The notes under the pieces: model-generated
What the model saw: only the letters and a program-made list of their open reading frames with translations
The model's database searches: none
Told to the model about the DNA's origin: nothing
Origin: Lingula anatina
Lineage: Eukaryota > Brachiopoda > Lingulata > Lingulida > Lingulidae
Assembly (NCBI RefSeq): GCF_001039355.2
Contig: NW_019773609.1
Location: 1 to 64,000, forward strand
Length of the DNA stretch: 64,000 bases
Direction: 5' to 3'
In this document: positions 1-14,100 of the stretch, one piece after another
How positions within the stretch are numbered: position 1 is the stretch's first letter
How the letters are laid out: each line of letters starts with the position of its first letter
Program-made: the position numbers and the translations under genes

Positions 1-44
<44 letters not shown>

Positions 45-383
45 GAACTTTGTATGTTGAACTTAACCAATACCTTTTACATGATTCACTATTCCAAGCT
101 ATTAATTCTTCAGTATTAGCTTCTTGCCAGTGAAAAAATGCCCACCTGCAGGATATGTCAGTTGTAATTAACTGAGGCCTGAGAAAAAACACTTAATCCA
201 GTGTAAATTGAATTAAAAACTGAAGTGACATTTCTCTAGCCACAGATTTTCCCATTGATATCAATTTTAACTTTAGTCTATTAATTATGAACAAATATAA
301 CAAAAATGTATGTAATATGTGTGCACAAGGCTGTCACTGGTCACTTGATATGTATATACTGTATATATTATCCATGTTTTCAG
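1..383. repeat. (CT)20 tract and intron sequence before the first visible exon
   Basis: Bases 1-40 are an uninterrupted CT dinucleotide run cut by the window edge. The rest to 383 is AT-rich intron ending in a TTTTCAG acceptor. The exons for the RyR N-terminus must lie upstream of the window. Confidence 0.85.
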
Positions 384-540
384 ATGGGCAGGTGGATTCA
401 TGGGTTGGGCTCACCCTTGTCGATTTCGTCATGTCACCTCAGGACGCTATCTCGGCTTGACGGCAGACAATCAAGTGACCATGCTACATAGAGACGATGC
501 CTCAGATGAAACTACAGCCTTCTTCCTTAGACAGTCCAAA
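384..540 (+). CDS. RyR: RyR exon w1: MIR region (residues 1-52)
   Basis: Acceptor TTTTCAG, phase 1 (the first base completes an upstream codon), donor GTAGGT, ends in phase 0. Encodes [20 protein letters not shown] followed by RYLGL, the conserved beta-trefoil MIR segment of the RyR N-terminal domain B. The ATG at 400 is internal, not a start. Confidence 0.92.
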
Positions 541-3500
541 GTAGGTAGCCATGTGTGGGTTCTAGCAACCATAAAGGAACTACTATTACACTCTATTACA
601 GCTTACACATATTGACTAGAACCAACATTTATTCCTTTCCAGGTTCCTGGCATTTACAAGCTTAGTATTACCTTTTATCATTGTATTATTCTTGGTATTC
701 ATGTATGATGTATCTGTTTTTATATATTTTATACTCAAAAAATACATTAATGTTAAAATAAATTTATAGGTTCAAAATAAAGCCAAATAATTATTCTGCT
801 TCATCATCAGTTTATGATCATTGGGATGTTAAAATGAAGATATTAATCATTATTTATATGATATTGCCATGTTGTAATGTTTAAAGAAAGAAGAAAAATT
901 GTTTGATGATGAAGCTTTATGGCTTAATAAGCAAAAGGATGTAACTGAGATCGTTTGATGTCTGAGCATTGAAACATGTTTGTTGCAGGATGACCGCAAG
1001 CACTCAGAGGCGCGCGAAGATGAGGGGATGGGCACGGCCGACATCAAATATGGCGATTCCATTGTTTTTCTGCAACACTGTCAGACGGGGTTGTGGCTTT
1101 CCTATCAAACTTTCGAGACGAAGAAGAAAGGAGTGGGCAGAGTAGAGGAAAAGAAGGTAAAAGTTATAAAATTGAATGGGGTCCAATTAAAGGGGCATAT
1201 TTTTCAACCATATGCACACGCACATGCATGCACACACATTCATGCACACACATTCATGCATACTGTTTGGTAGGGAATGAGCTTGCACAGAAAAAGATCA
1301 CTTTTGAGTTTGTATCATCATTAGGAACTTTTGAATACCCTCATTTGTAATGTTTTGCCTAAGGGTTGAAAAACAATTTATATGAATTTAGCAGAATAAG
1401 CCATAACTTTGAAATTATTTAAAGGGTCATAGAGCTTTTGTTCTTTTTTATTCATAATAATTTTAAAAGAAGTATTTCTCTTTTTCCTTATATTTGGAGA
1501 GAGATGTGACTTCAAATATTTATTTAAGGGTAATTTTTTGATCAACAATTACTTTTATGTTTTGAAACTCTTTCGTCAATGAAATGGACCCAGAATCTTC
1601 CCTCCATGCTTATCACATGCAGTCAAAAATTGCGAATACTGATAATTCAATTAGTGTGGTTATTGCCATGGTTAAAAATCAATAAAATCAAGTGCGCTTT
1701 TCCCAGTCTGTGTTTATTATCCTGTCATTACGAGGTCTGGTGGATAGAGGGAATAATCAGATATCTTTAAAAGGAGAAAGCCATCTGCTTCAGCAGGATG
1801 ACGTGACCTTTGATATAATAAAAATGAACCTGTCTAAAGGGAAGTGGAGGGCTTATTGGAAATAGAGCTAGAGAATTGACATTAAGATTGATAGAACCAG
1901 GGGGAGATGCGATATGCCATGGCATTTGCCTTTTTCTCATTTGCGTCCAGTCAAGCAAAGAGCACTCTCGTCTTTATTTGCAATATGGTAATGGCTGTTC
2001 CAGAAAATTGGGGATCAAAATCAAAGCACTAAGGGTCAGGAGTATATTATATGCTATTATGTTTAATGGTATTCACCAGTTAATTATAGCTTTTATGATC
2101 TCTCTTCTTGCGATTCAAATGATAGAATCAAGGTGATAGATTGCATTTTTATGCTCTATTCTGATAAACCACCAATCAGCCTTTTGACAACAAATAACTT
2201 GGCATCTACCTGCTCAGATACAAATAGATGTAAATAGGCAAAATTCATATGCTTGGTGGAGGCAAGTTAAATTGACAAAATGAAATGTTAGCAATTTCCC
2301 ACCTCTGCTAGTATTTTAAGAAAAACACCAAAATTACACAATACAGCTTGCCTGGATATATATGAAATGATCATGTAACTTGTAAAGCGATACATCTATT
2401 GACATATGCTGTATAGTCTGTATGGATTCATAATTTGTGTACACAGTTATGTATTCTCTCTGCTTTTGATATTTGAAATCTTTCTTTCTGATTTTTCAGG
2501 CTGATATTATTTATTTATTTCTATTCATCCATTTAAAGATATCAAGTCATCTCTTGGTTGATTTTGCAGGCTGTCATGCTTGTTGAGGGCCACATGGATG
2601 ATGGCTTGTCTTTTGTTCGAGCTCAAGAGGAGGAGTCTAGATCGGCAAGAGTTATCAGGAAATGCCAGTCCCTCTTTCATAGATTCATCAAGTAAGTTCC
2701 TTTTCTCACTCTCTTTATTTCCTCTACATAATGTGGATTGAATCCTTTTTGACTGGAAGAAAGTTCACAGTCCATTAACTTTCCCTTCAAAATAATGTAG
2801 ATGGGAATAAGCTAAGTTGATGCTCAAGTTTTTTTATCAATATAATTAACCTTGTTTTGATGATTTTATTCATAACCATTCATCCCTCATGAATTTAAAT
2901 AGTGTATGTTAAGAAGTTAAAGAAAATAATTACAGGCTTACTAGATTTTAGAGATATTTATGGCCAAACATTTTGAAGGTCTATTATCATTATGATAATA
3001 ATTATTATTGATGTATTTTGTCTTCAGGGCTCTGGATGCCTTGAAAACTGAAGGCCGCAGCAACCCCTCCTGGCAAAGAGTTAACCTCAGTGAGGTCATC
3101 AAATGTCTTGAAGACCTCATTGAGTATTTCGCACAGCCACAGGAAAATGAGGGTATACTATATTATATTTGATACGGTGTTCATTCCAGGTTAACCTGCA
3201 TAGTCAGAGATCTTGGTGAATTTAACCAAACAATTTCAGCTAAATAAGTGATTAAGTAAATGGGAAAAACAATATTTATGTAGTTATGCAATTATTTTTG
3301 CACTTGGCTTATATTAACAATGATAAAGTGAGCCCAGTTGTTTTAGAGAAAGATGAATAATTTCATGTTGAGTAATATGTATGAGGGAATGGAGAATATA
3401 TAAGTTTTGAGGGTCATGCAATCTTGTTATAATTATATATATAAACATAATTGTCCATTTTTAATTATAAAATTACTGCCACATTGTCTTTGCTATAACT

Positions 3501-6500
3501 TAGTGAAATTAATTAAAGAATCTAACCACTTAGAATTTGAACACTTTTAATTATACATTTACAGAACATGAAGAGAAACAACTAAAACTAAAAGCATTGA
3601 GAAACAGGCAGGATCTTTTCCAAGAGGAGGTAAGAAAAGTTGCAATCTAATTCAGATAAATACACAATATAGTTTTTGACAGCACATGGACAGTATGTGG
3701 TGCCTCGATATGAAACCAGACAACTTTTGTGTTTTTAATCTCCAAATATTAAAAAAAATCAGTTAAGTTAATAAATAGTCCGGGAACAAGAACTTATTAT
3801 ATAGTATATTTTATATTAACTATTATTGAAGATCATAATAATAAACAAGTCGCATTTCAATGTACTCCATGCTATGGTCTTTATTTAAAAATAGCAATTT
3901 TTACGAGATTACATATTGCATCGTATTGTTTGGTTCCATTGCCTCACTTTCAAAAATTAGAACAGGCACTCCAAAACCGGGAGACGAAGTAAAAAAATTT
4001 ATATTGGCCACGTTCGCCTTTGCACAAGAATGTCCTCGCAGCATTATCTGTAATTAACCTTCCTATGATTTTGAATGTATTTTGCAATATCATTTTCAAT
4101 CTGGCCTATGAAGAATTTTATTAATCAAGAGTGGGGGAGGGGTGAAAAATCCCCATTGGGGCCACATATAACACTATAAATACAATGGGAATCCCCTTAA
4201 AATGAAGGTAAAATAAATGTTATTCTAAGGAATTCCGACGGATTTACTTTTTACAACATAAAATCAATAGAACATTTCTAATATAAATTTTCAAAAAGAC
4301 ACCAGAGAGCAAATGAAATAAAATCAACCAGACAGCAGGCTTTGTCAATTTCACCAACTTGTTTATTTCAAACAGTGCACTTTTCGCGCATGAGCAGTTG
4401 TTTGAAGCCTGTGCTGTTTTTGACAATATATGGTCTACCTTTTTCTATATTTTTGATTTATTGATGTATTTTTAAAATTGATAACACTTTTATTCATTTT
4501 AGGGTATGATCGCCTTAATTTTGTCAACCATTGACAACTTCAGTCGATTTCACAGCAGAAGACATTTCGCAAACTATGCTGGTGAGGAAGCTGCCAACAC
4601 TTATGAGGACATTTCTGGTTATCTTTATCTGTTACTTGGTAAGGAATTTGATACTGATGTTTTTTTTTTAAATATTAATTTGAAATTAACATCCATTTAT
4701 TTCAACTTGTGAATTTCATTGTAAATAGATTTTTTGACATTGAAATTTTAAGAGTCTGGCAGCTACTATATGCATATTGCTGTTTTATTTATTATTACTT
4801 CATTGAAGACTATTAATTGATAATTTTTTGGAATAAAAGTAATCTTCAGTTAACTAAATCAGAAAAATTATTCTTGTTGCTATTAGATATCACTAAGTAA
4901 AGTGTTGAGTAAGTAAACTTGAATATATTCAAAAGTTGAAAGTTTTATTTTTGCATGTACAGACAGTTAAACTGTTCAGTCTAGAAACTAACTACACAGT
5001 CTCTTTTCATAATTTAAAACCCCATGAACTCTAGATCAAGCTTTTTTCTTTTTTAAAATTGCTAGGACAGTGTTTTTTACAATTAGCAAAAACCTAACAA
5101 CCTTCTTAAGGGGTATCAGAAAATCCAACAACAAAAATACCAACATTGTTGTTGATGTATTTACACAGAAGGGTGAATTAACACCAGTCTAAATGCTAAT
5201 TATATACTTCAGCTGCTATGATCCGAGGTAACCGAGCCAACTGTGCCCAGTTTGCAGACTGCAATCGACTGGACTGGCTGGTGAACAGACTAGAGAGCCA
5301 GCAGTCTTCTCAGGGTGTCCTGGAGGTCCTCCACTGTGTACTGATTGACAGTCCTGAGGCTTTGAATATGATCAAAGAACAACACATCAGGACCATTATC
5401 TCACTCATAGACAAGCATGGAAGGGACCCAAAGGTATATCACATGCATGCTTACACACGCCTGTATGTATGCATGCAGGTGCTTGCATACACACGTGCAC
5501 GCACGCACGCACGCAGGCAGACACACACACACACACACACAGTTCACTGTTTTTTAAGTGAATCACTGTTTTAGTTTAATGTTTCCTTCAGAAATGTGCT
5601 ATAGGTTTTTTTAAATGTTGTTCAAAAGTGATTTCATTCTGAGGAATTTTCATGATGCTTAGATCATGCATTAGTTTTAAATAGGAATCAAGTTTTTTCT
5701 GGTGAAGTTAATGACCAACTTTGTTTTTATAGGTTTTGAACGTCCTTTGCTCCCTGTGTGTTGGAAATGGTGTTGCTGTAAGATCTAATCAAAATCTCAT
5801 CTGCGATAATCTCCTCCCCACAAGGGATCTTCTGCTGCAATCACAACTGGTGGACCATGTCTCAAGGTCAGGATTGTTTCGCAGATTCTTTTTCTTCTTT
5901 TTTGTTTAAGCATTGACTTCTGTTAAAATAAGTTATTAAATTCCTCTTCTTATTAGTTTACCTGAAATGTTTCTCCTTTTTGTTTACCTTCATATAAAAA
6001 GGTTATTTTCTATTATTTTCAGCATGCACCCCAATGTATATGTGGGCCTCCAGGAAGGGTCTGCCATGTATAAAAAGTGGTACTTTGAAATCGCGGTAGA
6101 GTATGTAGAAACTGTCACTCACCTACACCCTCACATCAGGGTGGGCTGGGCCAATACCACAGGCTTTTGTCCATTCCCAGCCGGGGGTGACCGCTACGGT
6201 GCAAATGGGGTTGGTGATGACCTGTACTCTTATGGGTTTGATGGAGGCAGTTTATGGACAGGTGAGTTATGCAAGAGGAATGTGGAGCTGGCTTTGTGAA
6301 AGAACTTTATTTAGTTGAAATGTGGACTTAACCTTATGTTTGGTTTTATTGCTACATTGGTGCTGGATGCATCTAAGCTTACATTTTGTAGTCCACTAAA
6401 ATAGGAATATTAGGTCTGTTTCATGAAAAGTGAAAAATGATTTCTTTTAGCCAGGCAGATTTTATTCTTGTTTGTAGAAAGCTACTTGTGAATTCTTGTT

Positions 6501-8747
6501 AAAGTAAACTTTTCAGAGCACCTTTCAACCTAAGTTTTTTTAAGCAACAGGTCCATGGTTTCTGGAAACAATCCAGTGCTCCTTGGTTTATATCACTTTT
6601 CTGAGGCTTAAGAACAACACACCAGCCAAGTTTATAATTGTATAATATTTAAAACAAAAAATGTGCAGAAATATATCTCTTTGTTTCAGCTGGCAAGCCT
6701 AAAACTGTGCGTTTGACCAGTCAATACCTAGTGAAGGGGGACATCATTGGTTGTGCTCTAGATCTCACCATCCCAAAGATCTCATTTACTGTCAACGGAG
6801 TACGAGTCAAGGGCTTCTTCAAGGACTTCAACCTGGAAGGGCTGTTCTACCCTGTTGTCAGTCTCTCTGCCAAAGTCAGGTGTGTGAATGGTTTAAAACA
6901 GGGTTATCAACTCTGTGCATTTGCAAGCTTCTGCAATTTATATAGGGTTGATTCCCAATGTTTTTCAGTGTTATATTGTTGCTTAGAGGTAGATTTTTTT
7001 GTCAAAGGATAAGCTATGTCACTCTGTTGTCAGAATCATGTGTCATTTGGTAGAATTGTTGCCAACATAGTGATCACAGAATCCTTGTCCTTTCATAAAA
7101 AGCAATTGTAATTTGCTTGCTCTGCTGTCTTTTTACTTGAAGAGAGAACTTGGTTGTATGAAAAATAGGTCACTGGGTAGAGCACACAAATAACAAGTCT
7201 TATCAGATAAAAAGAATGAATTGAATTCAACATTTCATTTTTTTTCACACGAATTAAACATTTAATTTTTTTCACACGCTCAGCTGCCGTTTCATGCTTG
7301 GGGGAGAACATGGCCGTCTGAAACATGGGCCGCCAGAAGACCATGCCCCCATCTCTGAGGCTCTGCTACCCAGAGAAAAACTCAAGATCCAGCCTTCCTT
7401 CCATTTTGGCAACATTCCCAAAGGAGTGTTGTGTGGGCCGTCAGAGATACAGTCATATACTTTTGTTCCCAATCCTGTGGATACATCACAAGTAAGTAGT
7501 AGTAGTAAATGTAGTTGATTTGATTAACGACAAGAAAAATACAAATAGATTATACAAAGCAAGTCTTTAATAATTGAATTAGTTTTCTGAATAAAAGATA
7601 TATATGTCATGTTTATGTAGAATATACAAATGACACAAAATTTTAGGAACAGAGAATGGATATGAGCTTAGTTACTATGAAAAGACATCATTTCAGTCCA
7701 ATATCTGATTCTTTAAAAACGCTTTTTTTGTCAAATAGATTCAGCTTCCAACTTACATAGAGAATGTGAGAGATCGTCTGGCAGAGAATATCCATGAACT
7801 GTGGGCCATGGGGAAGATAGAGCAGGGATGGATATCAGGAGAGGTAGATTGTTGTGGGGTCTTCATGAACTGTTATCTTTAGTTTAGTGGTTACCTTTTT
7901 GTTAGGTGTTCAGTAAATTGCCATTTGCTGAATTATTCATTCTGCAAATTTAGGTGCATTTTGCCAAAATACAAAACTGGTAAAAATATTAAAACTTAAC
8001 AGATGTCCATATAAGTAATAATTAGTGTGTGATTTAAAATATATGTCCATCTAAGATAAAGATTGTTTTCGGTCAAAATTAATATTTTTAACAAAAAATG
8101 TACAAAAATATCTCACTTATAACTATAGTTAAAAGTTTCTAAACAGTGCAGTGCATCAGTGTGTTATTTTACTTCTGATAGTCACTTCATAGATTATTAT
8201 CAGTTAATTTCACTTTTCTTACTGAAAATAATTTTTTTGTTGCAGATGCGAGATGATCAGAGGAAAATACATCCTTGTCTAACAACCTTTGAGAGATTAC
8301 CTGCTGCTGAAAGAAAATATGATATAACGCTAGCTTATGAGACTTTGAGGTAACTAGTCCAAGGATTGAAAAAATGTTGGGCATATAGATTATTATTTGT
8401 GGGCCTCTTTCATAAGAGATGAATAAGTATTTTTGTGCATGTGTGATAATGCAGAATATTTAGTTTTGTGTACTGGGGTCCCTTCAAAAGAGATAATTAA
8501 TTTTTTTATTGCATGTGTGATAATGAAGAATATTTAGTATTTGGGCCCCCTCAGAAAAGATGATTAATTATTTTTGTGTATGTTTAATGATGCAGATTAT
8601 TTAGTTTTGTGTTTGTAAATGAAGCATCTGTTCCATTTCAGAACCTTGTTGGCTCTGGGCTATCATATTACAATAGCATCGCCTGATCAGATACCAAGAT
8701 TGAAAACCCTCAAATTACCAAACAAGTAAGTCAAGAGTCTTAGTGCA

Positions 8748-8779
<32 letters not shown>

Positions 8780-10330
8780 TAAGATAAAAATCAATATAAT
8801 AGTAGTTTATTTGAATCATTAGCTGCATGATGCATACCACTTTTTGGAATGATATTTTAGGATAAAGTTAAGATTCTCATTTTATTCTTGGGTACATTTA
8901 AAAGCTGATATTACACACGCACGCACGCATGCATGCACACACACACACACATTCACATGCCCACATTAAGAGTATGGAGAAAAACAAGAGAAATTCCTAG
9001 GTTGAGAAAGATCATAATTTTCCAATTGATATTCACTCATCCCAAAATGGCGTGCTGTTTACCACACACATTTATATCAGTTATTCATTATTAAAATGGT
9101 GTTAAGCACTTCATGCAATATGTAGCATGCAACCCCCAGTATACAGTGCCTGAGGGAAAGCATTGATGCTTTTCTTTCTACCAATTAAATAACAGACCTG
9201 TTAATGGAAGATGAGAAGCTGTATTGATCAGTTTTATGTCTCTTGTTAGCACCAGTCAGTTCTATTATGTCTGCCATAAAGTCAATACACTATCCTTTTC
9301 TACCCTGAGTTTCATAGAGTGTTGGATGCACCTACCTTAACTATCAACGATCCAACATGGTGACATCCACTGCCCTGATTTTCAGTTTTATTACTGAAAA
9401 CTGACCTCAAGAAATGGCAGAGGCAGGCTGATAGTGGAGAAAAGTTTCCATTATTCTCTGAAACTCTGGTGTCCTTCTTGACACTTCAGTCTGCACACCA
9501 CTGTTATATTGGATGACACTGTGTCATTGTTAGGCTGTATTCAGAACAGTGGACTGACTAGTCCGCGGGTCAAATATGGCCGACCCACTTGAATACTTCC
9601 CCACAGGGAATCTATTCAGTATCTACTAGCGGATTAAACAACTAGTTAGTCAACTGTTCTTAATGCAGCTTTAGAGGGTTTACTAGAAAAATGGAGCACT
9701 CATTTCTGAACAAAGGGCAGAGTAGTGTGTATACAACCTGAATGTTTACATTATCTATTGTAGAAAGCAAAAGTTTTACATTATCTATAAGTGAGTGCAA
9801 ATAGACAAAACTGAAGAAAAGAATACACCTATCCTAGGCTTCTTGATACGCTAAGTGCATATGAGTCATATCATTCAGCAAAAGCTGAAAATATTTTATT
9901 AATTGATTAATAAAATATTATTACAGGTCTTTTTTTTGATAAAGATATGCTACACAGTGACTCGACAAATTACACCTCACAAAAGACATTCTGAATTATT
10001 TGTTATTACCAACAATAAAAATACATAAAAATATAAATAAAACAATACACAAAAAATGACACTGCTCAGTTGAAATTTTAATCAAAAGATGATTTATCAA
10101 ATGGCTTATTTTCTTCTCCATCAGTTATCTCCAGTCCAGTGGCTACAAACCCACCCCTCTGGACCTGTCTGGTATAGTACTGGATGATAGGATGCATGAC
10201 CTGGTGGAGCTGCTGGCAGAGAATACTCACAATGTGTGGGCCAGGGACAGGATCAAACAGGGATGGACATATGGACTGGCAGAGGTATTTTTTATATGAG
10301 AACAGGCATGAGTTGGAACTGCTCATCTAG

Positions 10331-10377
<47 letters not shown>

Positions 10378-11107
10378 CTTGTGCACGCATTCTAACCGAG
10401 GACACACACCCGCCCGAAACCCACTAACCGAGGACACACCTCCAACCGAGGACGTCCTCGGTTGACATAAGCAGTGGAATGCATACAGGGGCCCATTTCA
10501 AGGTAGGTGGTGAAATTTGACGCTATTCTGAGCCAGTCCTCGGTTATGCTGTATAGCGCGGGCCAAATTCCCGCCACGAGTGTATCAGAAATACTGTCCA
10601 ACTTTTTGTCTGAAATCGGGCTATACACACGCGTCCTCGGTTGTGCTGTAAAGGGCGGACCAAATTCCGCGTCCTCGGTTGTGCTGTAAAGGGCAGACTA
10701 AACTGAAACTAATGTTATATCTCAGATGTCTATATATTCAGTAAGTTCATATTTTTAAACTAAAGGTCTTTTTTNAATTTCATAAAAATGTGAATTGCTG
10801 CAAAGTAACGCTATATAAAATTTGCTTTGCATTAAAAGTACAATCATTATTACATGTAGATGCATGCATGTCCTCGGTTGTAATGTGTAGTGTCTGTCCG
10901 TGTGTGTGTCCGTGTGTGTCCTCGGTTAGAATGTAAAATTCTTGTCAGCAAAAAATTAGTTTTTATAAAAAATTAATTTATAACATTCATACTCGAATAG
11001 ATTTTACCCTAAATTGAATGTTTTTATTTTGATTTAACCAAGGAATAAGATGTCCTCGGTTGTATGGTGTTGTGCTGATGTCCTCGGTTGGTACACATAG
11101 ACAAGTA

Positions 11108-11142
<35 letters not shown>

Positions 11143-14100
11143 GTGTGTGTGTGTGTGTTTGCTCATGCATTAGTGGATGCTTGTGTTAATAATATTGTCT
11201 GGGTCTGGATGTATGAAACTCAAACTAGTAGACTAGCCAAAAAGAAAAAATAATCATAGTAGTACCTATATAGCATACATAAGTGAAATGGAATGAAATG
11301 AAATAAAGTGATGATAAAAATTGTAAAAAATTTAATGAATAGGTTGAAGAATGTATTTTGTTTGTGTTTTTTAATAACAAACGTTATAATCGAATTTCAA
11401 TTTTATTTGATTTTAATGAACAGGATTCAAAGAACAGACGCTCACCCCATCTTATTCCCTATGCAAAAGTGGATGAAGCAATAAAAAGGGCCAACAGAGA
11501 AACTGCCAGTGAAACAGTCAGAACTCTGATTGCCTATGGTTACAACTTGGAACCACCAACAAATGAAGGTGGAGAGGGTGGTAAGGAACTGGAACTCAAT
11601 AAAATGTTGTATTTTTAGATTGTAAATATTTGCCATATAGTTACTCTACAAAAGCCATCTCAAACATCATCATATAATTTTATTATATAAATACAATGCT
11701 GCAATGGAATGCAATACAATACAGTATTGAAATTTGTGATATCAACCCAAGTTGACATGAAAAAAAATAATATTTTAGTTGTGGTTCTTTGATTTAATCT
11801 AATCAAGGTGTATCACAGTATTTTCCCTCCTTAAATAGGTTTAGCGAATGAGATGACCACAAAGAAACAAGCCACAAGAACCTACCGAGGCCAACTCACA
11901 TATGCTGTAACCAGTGGAAAATGGTAGGAACACAAATATAGCATCTACTTCATAATAACTTGGCAGATACTGGTAGAATGCTTGGGCAGAAGTAAAAATG
12001 ACAGTTATAATTCCTAACTAGCAGCAAAATTAGAGTTATCATTTTTTTTATATTCGGGTGTTTGCTATGTCAGATTCTTCAGGGAATGAGGCAACAGGTT
12101 TTGATCATTTATAGTGTCTGAGTGTATGGAGAAAATTAGATATATAATTTCATTTTATTCATCAAACAAAGTATTTTCCTCTCTCTAGTTTAAAGATAAA
12201 TATTTCTACACAAAAAGTATCTGCCAATACATGAGTAATTTGAATTTTACAATATTGTATCCTCCTCCACTAAGGCTGATAACTGTGAGAAGGAGGCAAT
12301 GTTGTCATGGTGACATTATCTAGTAACAGAAATGGATGTTTGTTTGTATAGTTACTGTCACACAGCTGCTGAATTTTTTACTGAATTATATGTTATAATC
12401 TGACAGGTACTATGAGTTTGAGGTGATCACTCCAGGCTATATGAGAGTAGGTTGGACAAAAGTGTCCTGCAAACCTGATGCAGAAATTGGAGAAGACGAT
12501 AAATCCTATGCATTTGATGGCTATATGGTAAGAGATGAATAGTTAAGCGATACAGTTTGATGAAGGACAAATTAATTCCCCCCACAATTTCAGTTTCCTA
12601 TTCTATCATGGATATGTATATATAACTTTGTATATTTGGTTCAGCTTTTTAAACTATAAATGTGTTGATACTTGAAATTAGAACATTTAAAGACATAACT
12701 TACAACATTATAATAGTATTTCATTCATGATATATATATATAAGGAAAGTTAAAAAGTGTGAAAGTAAAGTTCACATAATTTATGTACTATACAGGCCAG
12801 GAAGTGGCACAATGGCTCTGAGGCCTATGGGAAGACATGGCAGGCAGGAGATGTGATTGGTTGCATGTTGGACATCCCAGACAGAACCATCAGTATGATG
12901 ACACATTTTTAGATAAATCTCTCAGAACCCAAATGCTTTTCTGATTTTTTATGAGCATAATTAAGAAATGAGAAACATTTAGATAGCAGAGAAGTTACAG
13001 TGAGAAAGTCTTGTACTATATACATAAAAATGATAGAATGTAGACATATGTACATCTGCATCACAAACAGATAGCAAGCACAAGCATGAAATGCAAACTT
13101 ACTTTAACAGTTAAAAAGGCTTAACTTTATTGTTGTCATTCTTTATTTTAAGATTAACTGTCACATACTTTTTTCTTCAAAGACCAGTGAAAATTATCTT
13201 TGTTATTTCACCATATTTTTTTTACTTTGTCTAGGTTTCTCTCTCAATGGGGAAGCCATGATGGATCCAATGGGTCAAGAAATTGCATTCAAGGATATTG
13301 ATGTCTCAGAGGGTAAGTTTTAATAGTATGATCACCATGTTGAAAATATGGATTTTTCTTTGTTTTGTTATAGAATATGAAAATGTTTGATGTTTTCAAG
13401 TCAAACAAAATTCTGTTTGAATGGATGCATATGTAAGATTTGATAGCATGGGCAAATAATAATAATAATAATAATGATATTCTGAGGGCACTGCCACAAA
13501 AATTTTAAAGGTTTCAAATCTTTTCTTTGTATCAGGCTATGTTCCTGTCTTCACGCTGGGCCAGTCTCAGCAAGCCAAGCTCAATTTTGGTCAGGATGTG
13601 AACTCACTGAAATATTTCACCTGCTGTGGTCTTCAGGAAGGCTATGAACCTTTCTGTGTGTAAGTCGAGTACTCATTGCTTGATTTGTCCATAATGGCAA
13701 TAGTGCAGGTCGGTTAGGTATATATACATAGAGATAAAAGACCTTTATTGTAAGTACATCTATAACAGAAGAAAAATTGTATGTATGGTATTTTTTATTG
13801 CTGATTTTTTTTTTAAAAAAAGGTGGCTGTACTGTTGCAAAATTTCTCCATTTCTTTGTTTAAAACAGTTATGGCTATTTTTTTAGCAACATGACTAAGC
13901 AGATGACACTATGGTACAGCCAAGACAACCCAATCTTCATGCCAGTTCCCAAAGATCATCACAGGATAGGTGTCTCTAGAATGCCTGGGGGGTAAGAATT
14001 TGATTGGCTGATATTGAAGGTCATGAAAACCCTGAGCTCAAAGGATAAACTTGCTCTTAGTCAAATATATGTATGATTGTAGCCAAATCAACTATTGGAT

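Noticed and set aside
10775-10775. Single N base
   Set aside because: An unresolved base call in intron sequence, not a biological feature.
13867-13886. Earlier CAG acceptor for exon w22
   Set aside because: Using it puts a TGA stop in frame, while the AG at 13885-13886 gives the conserved protein.
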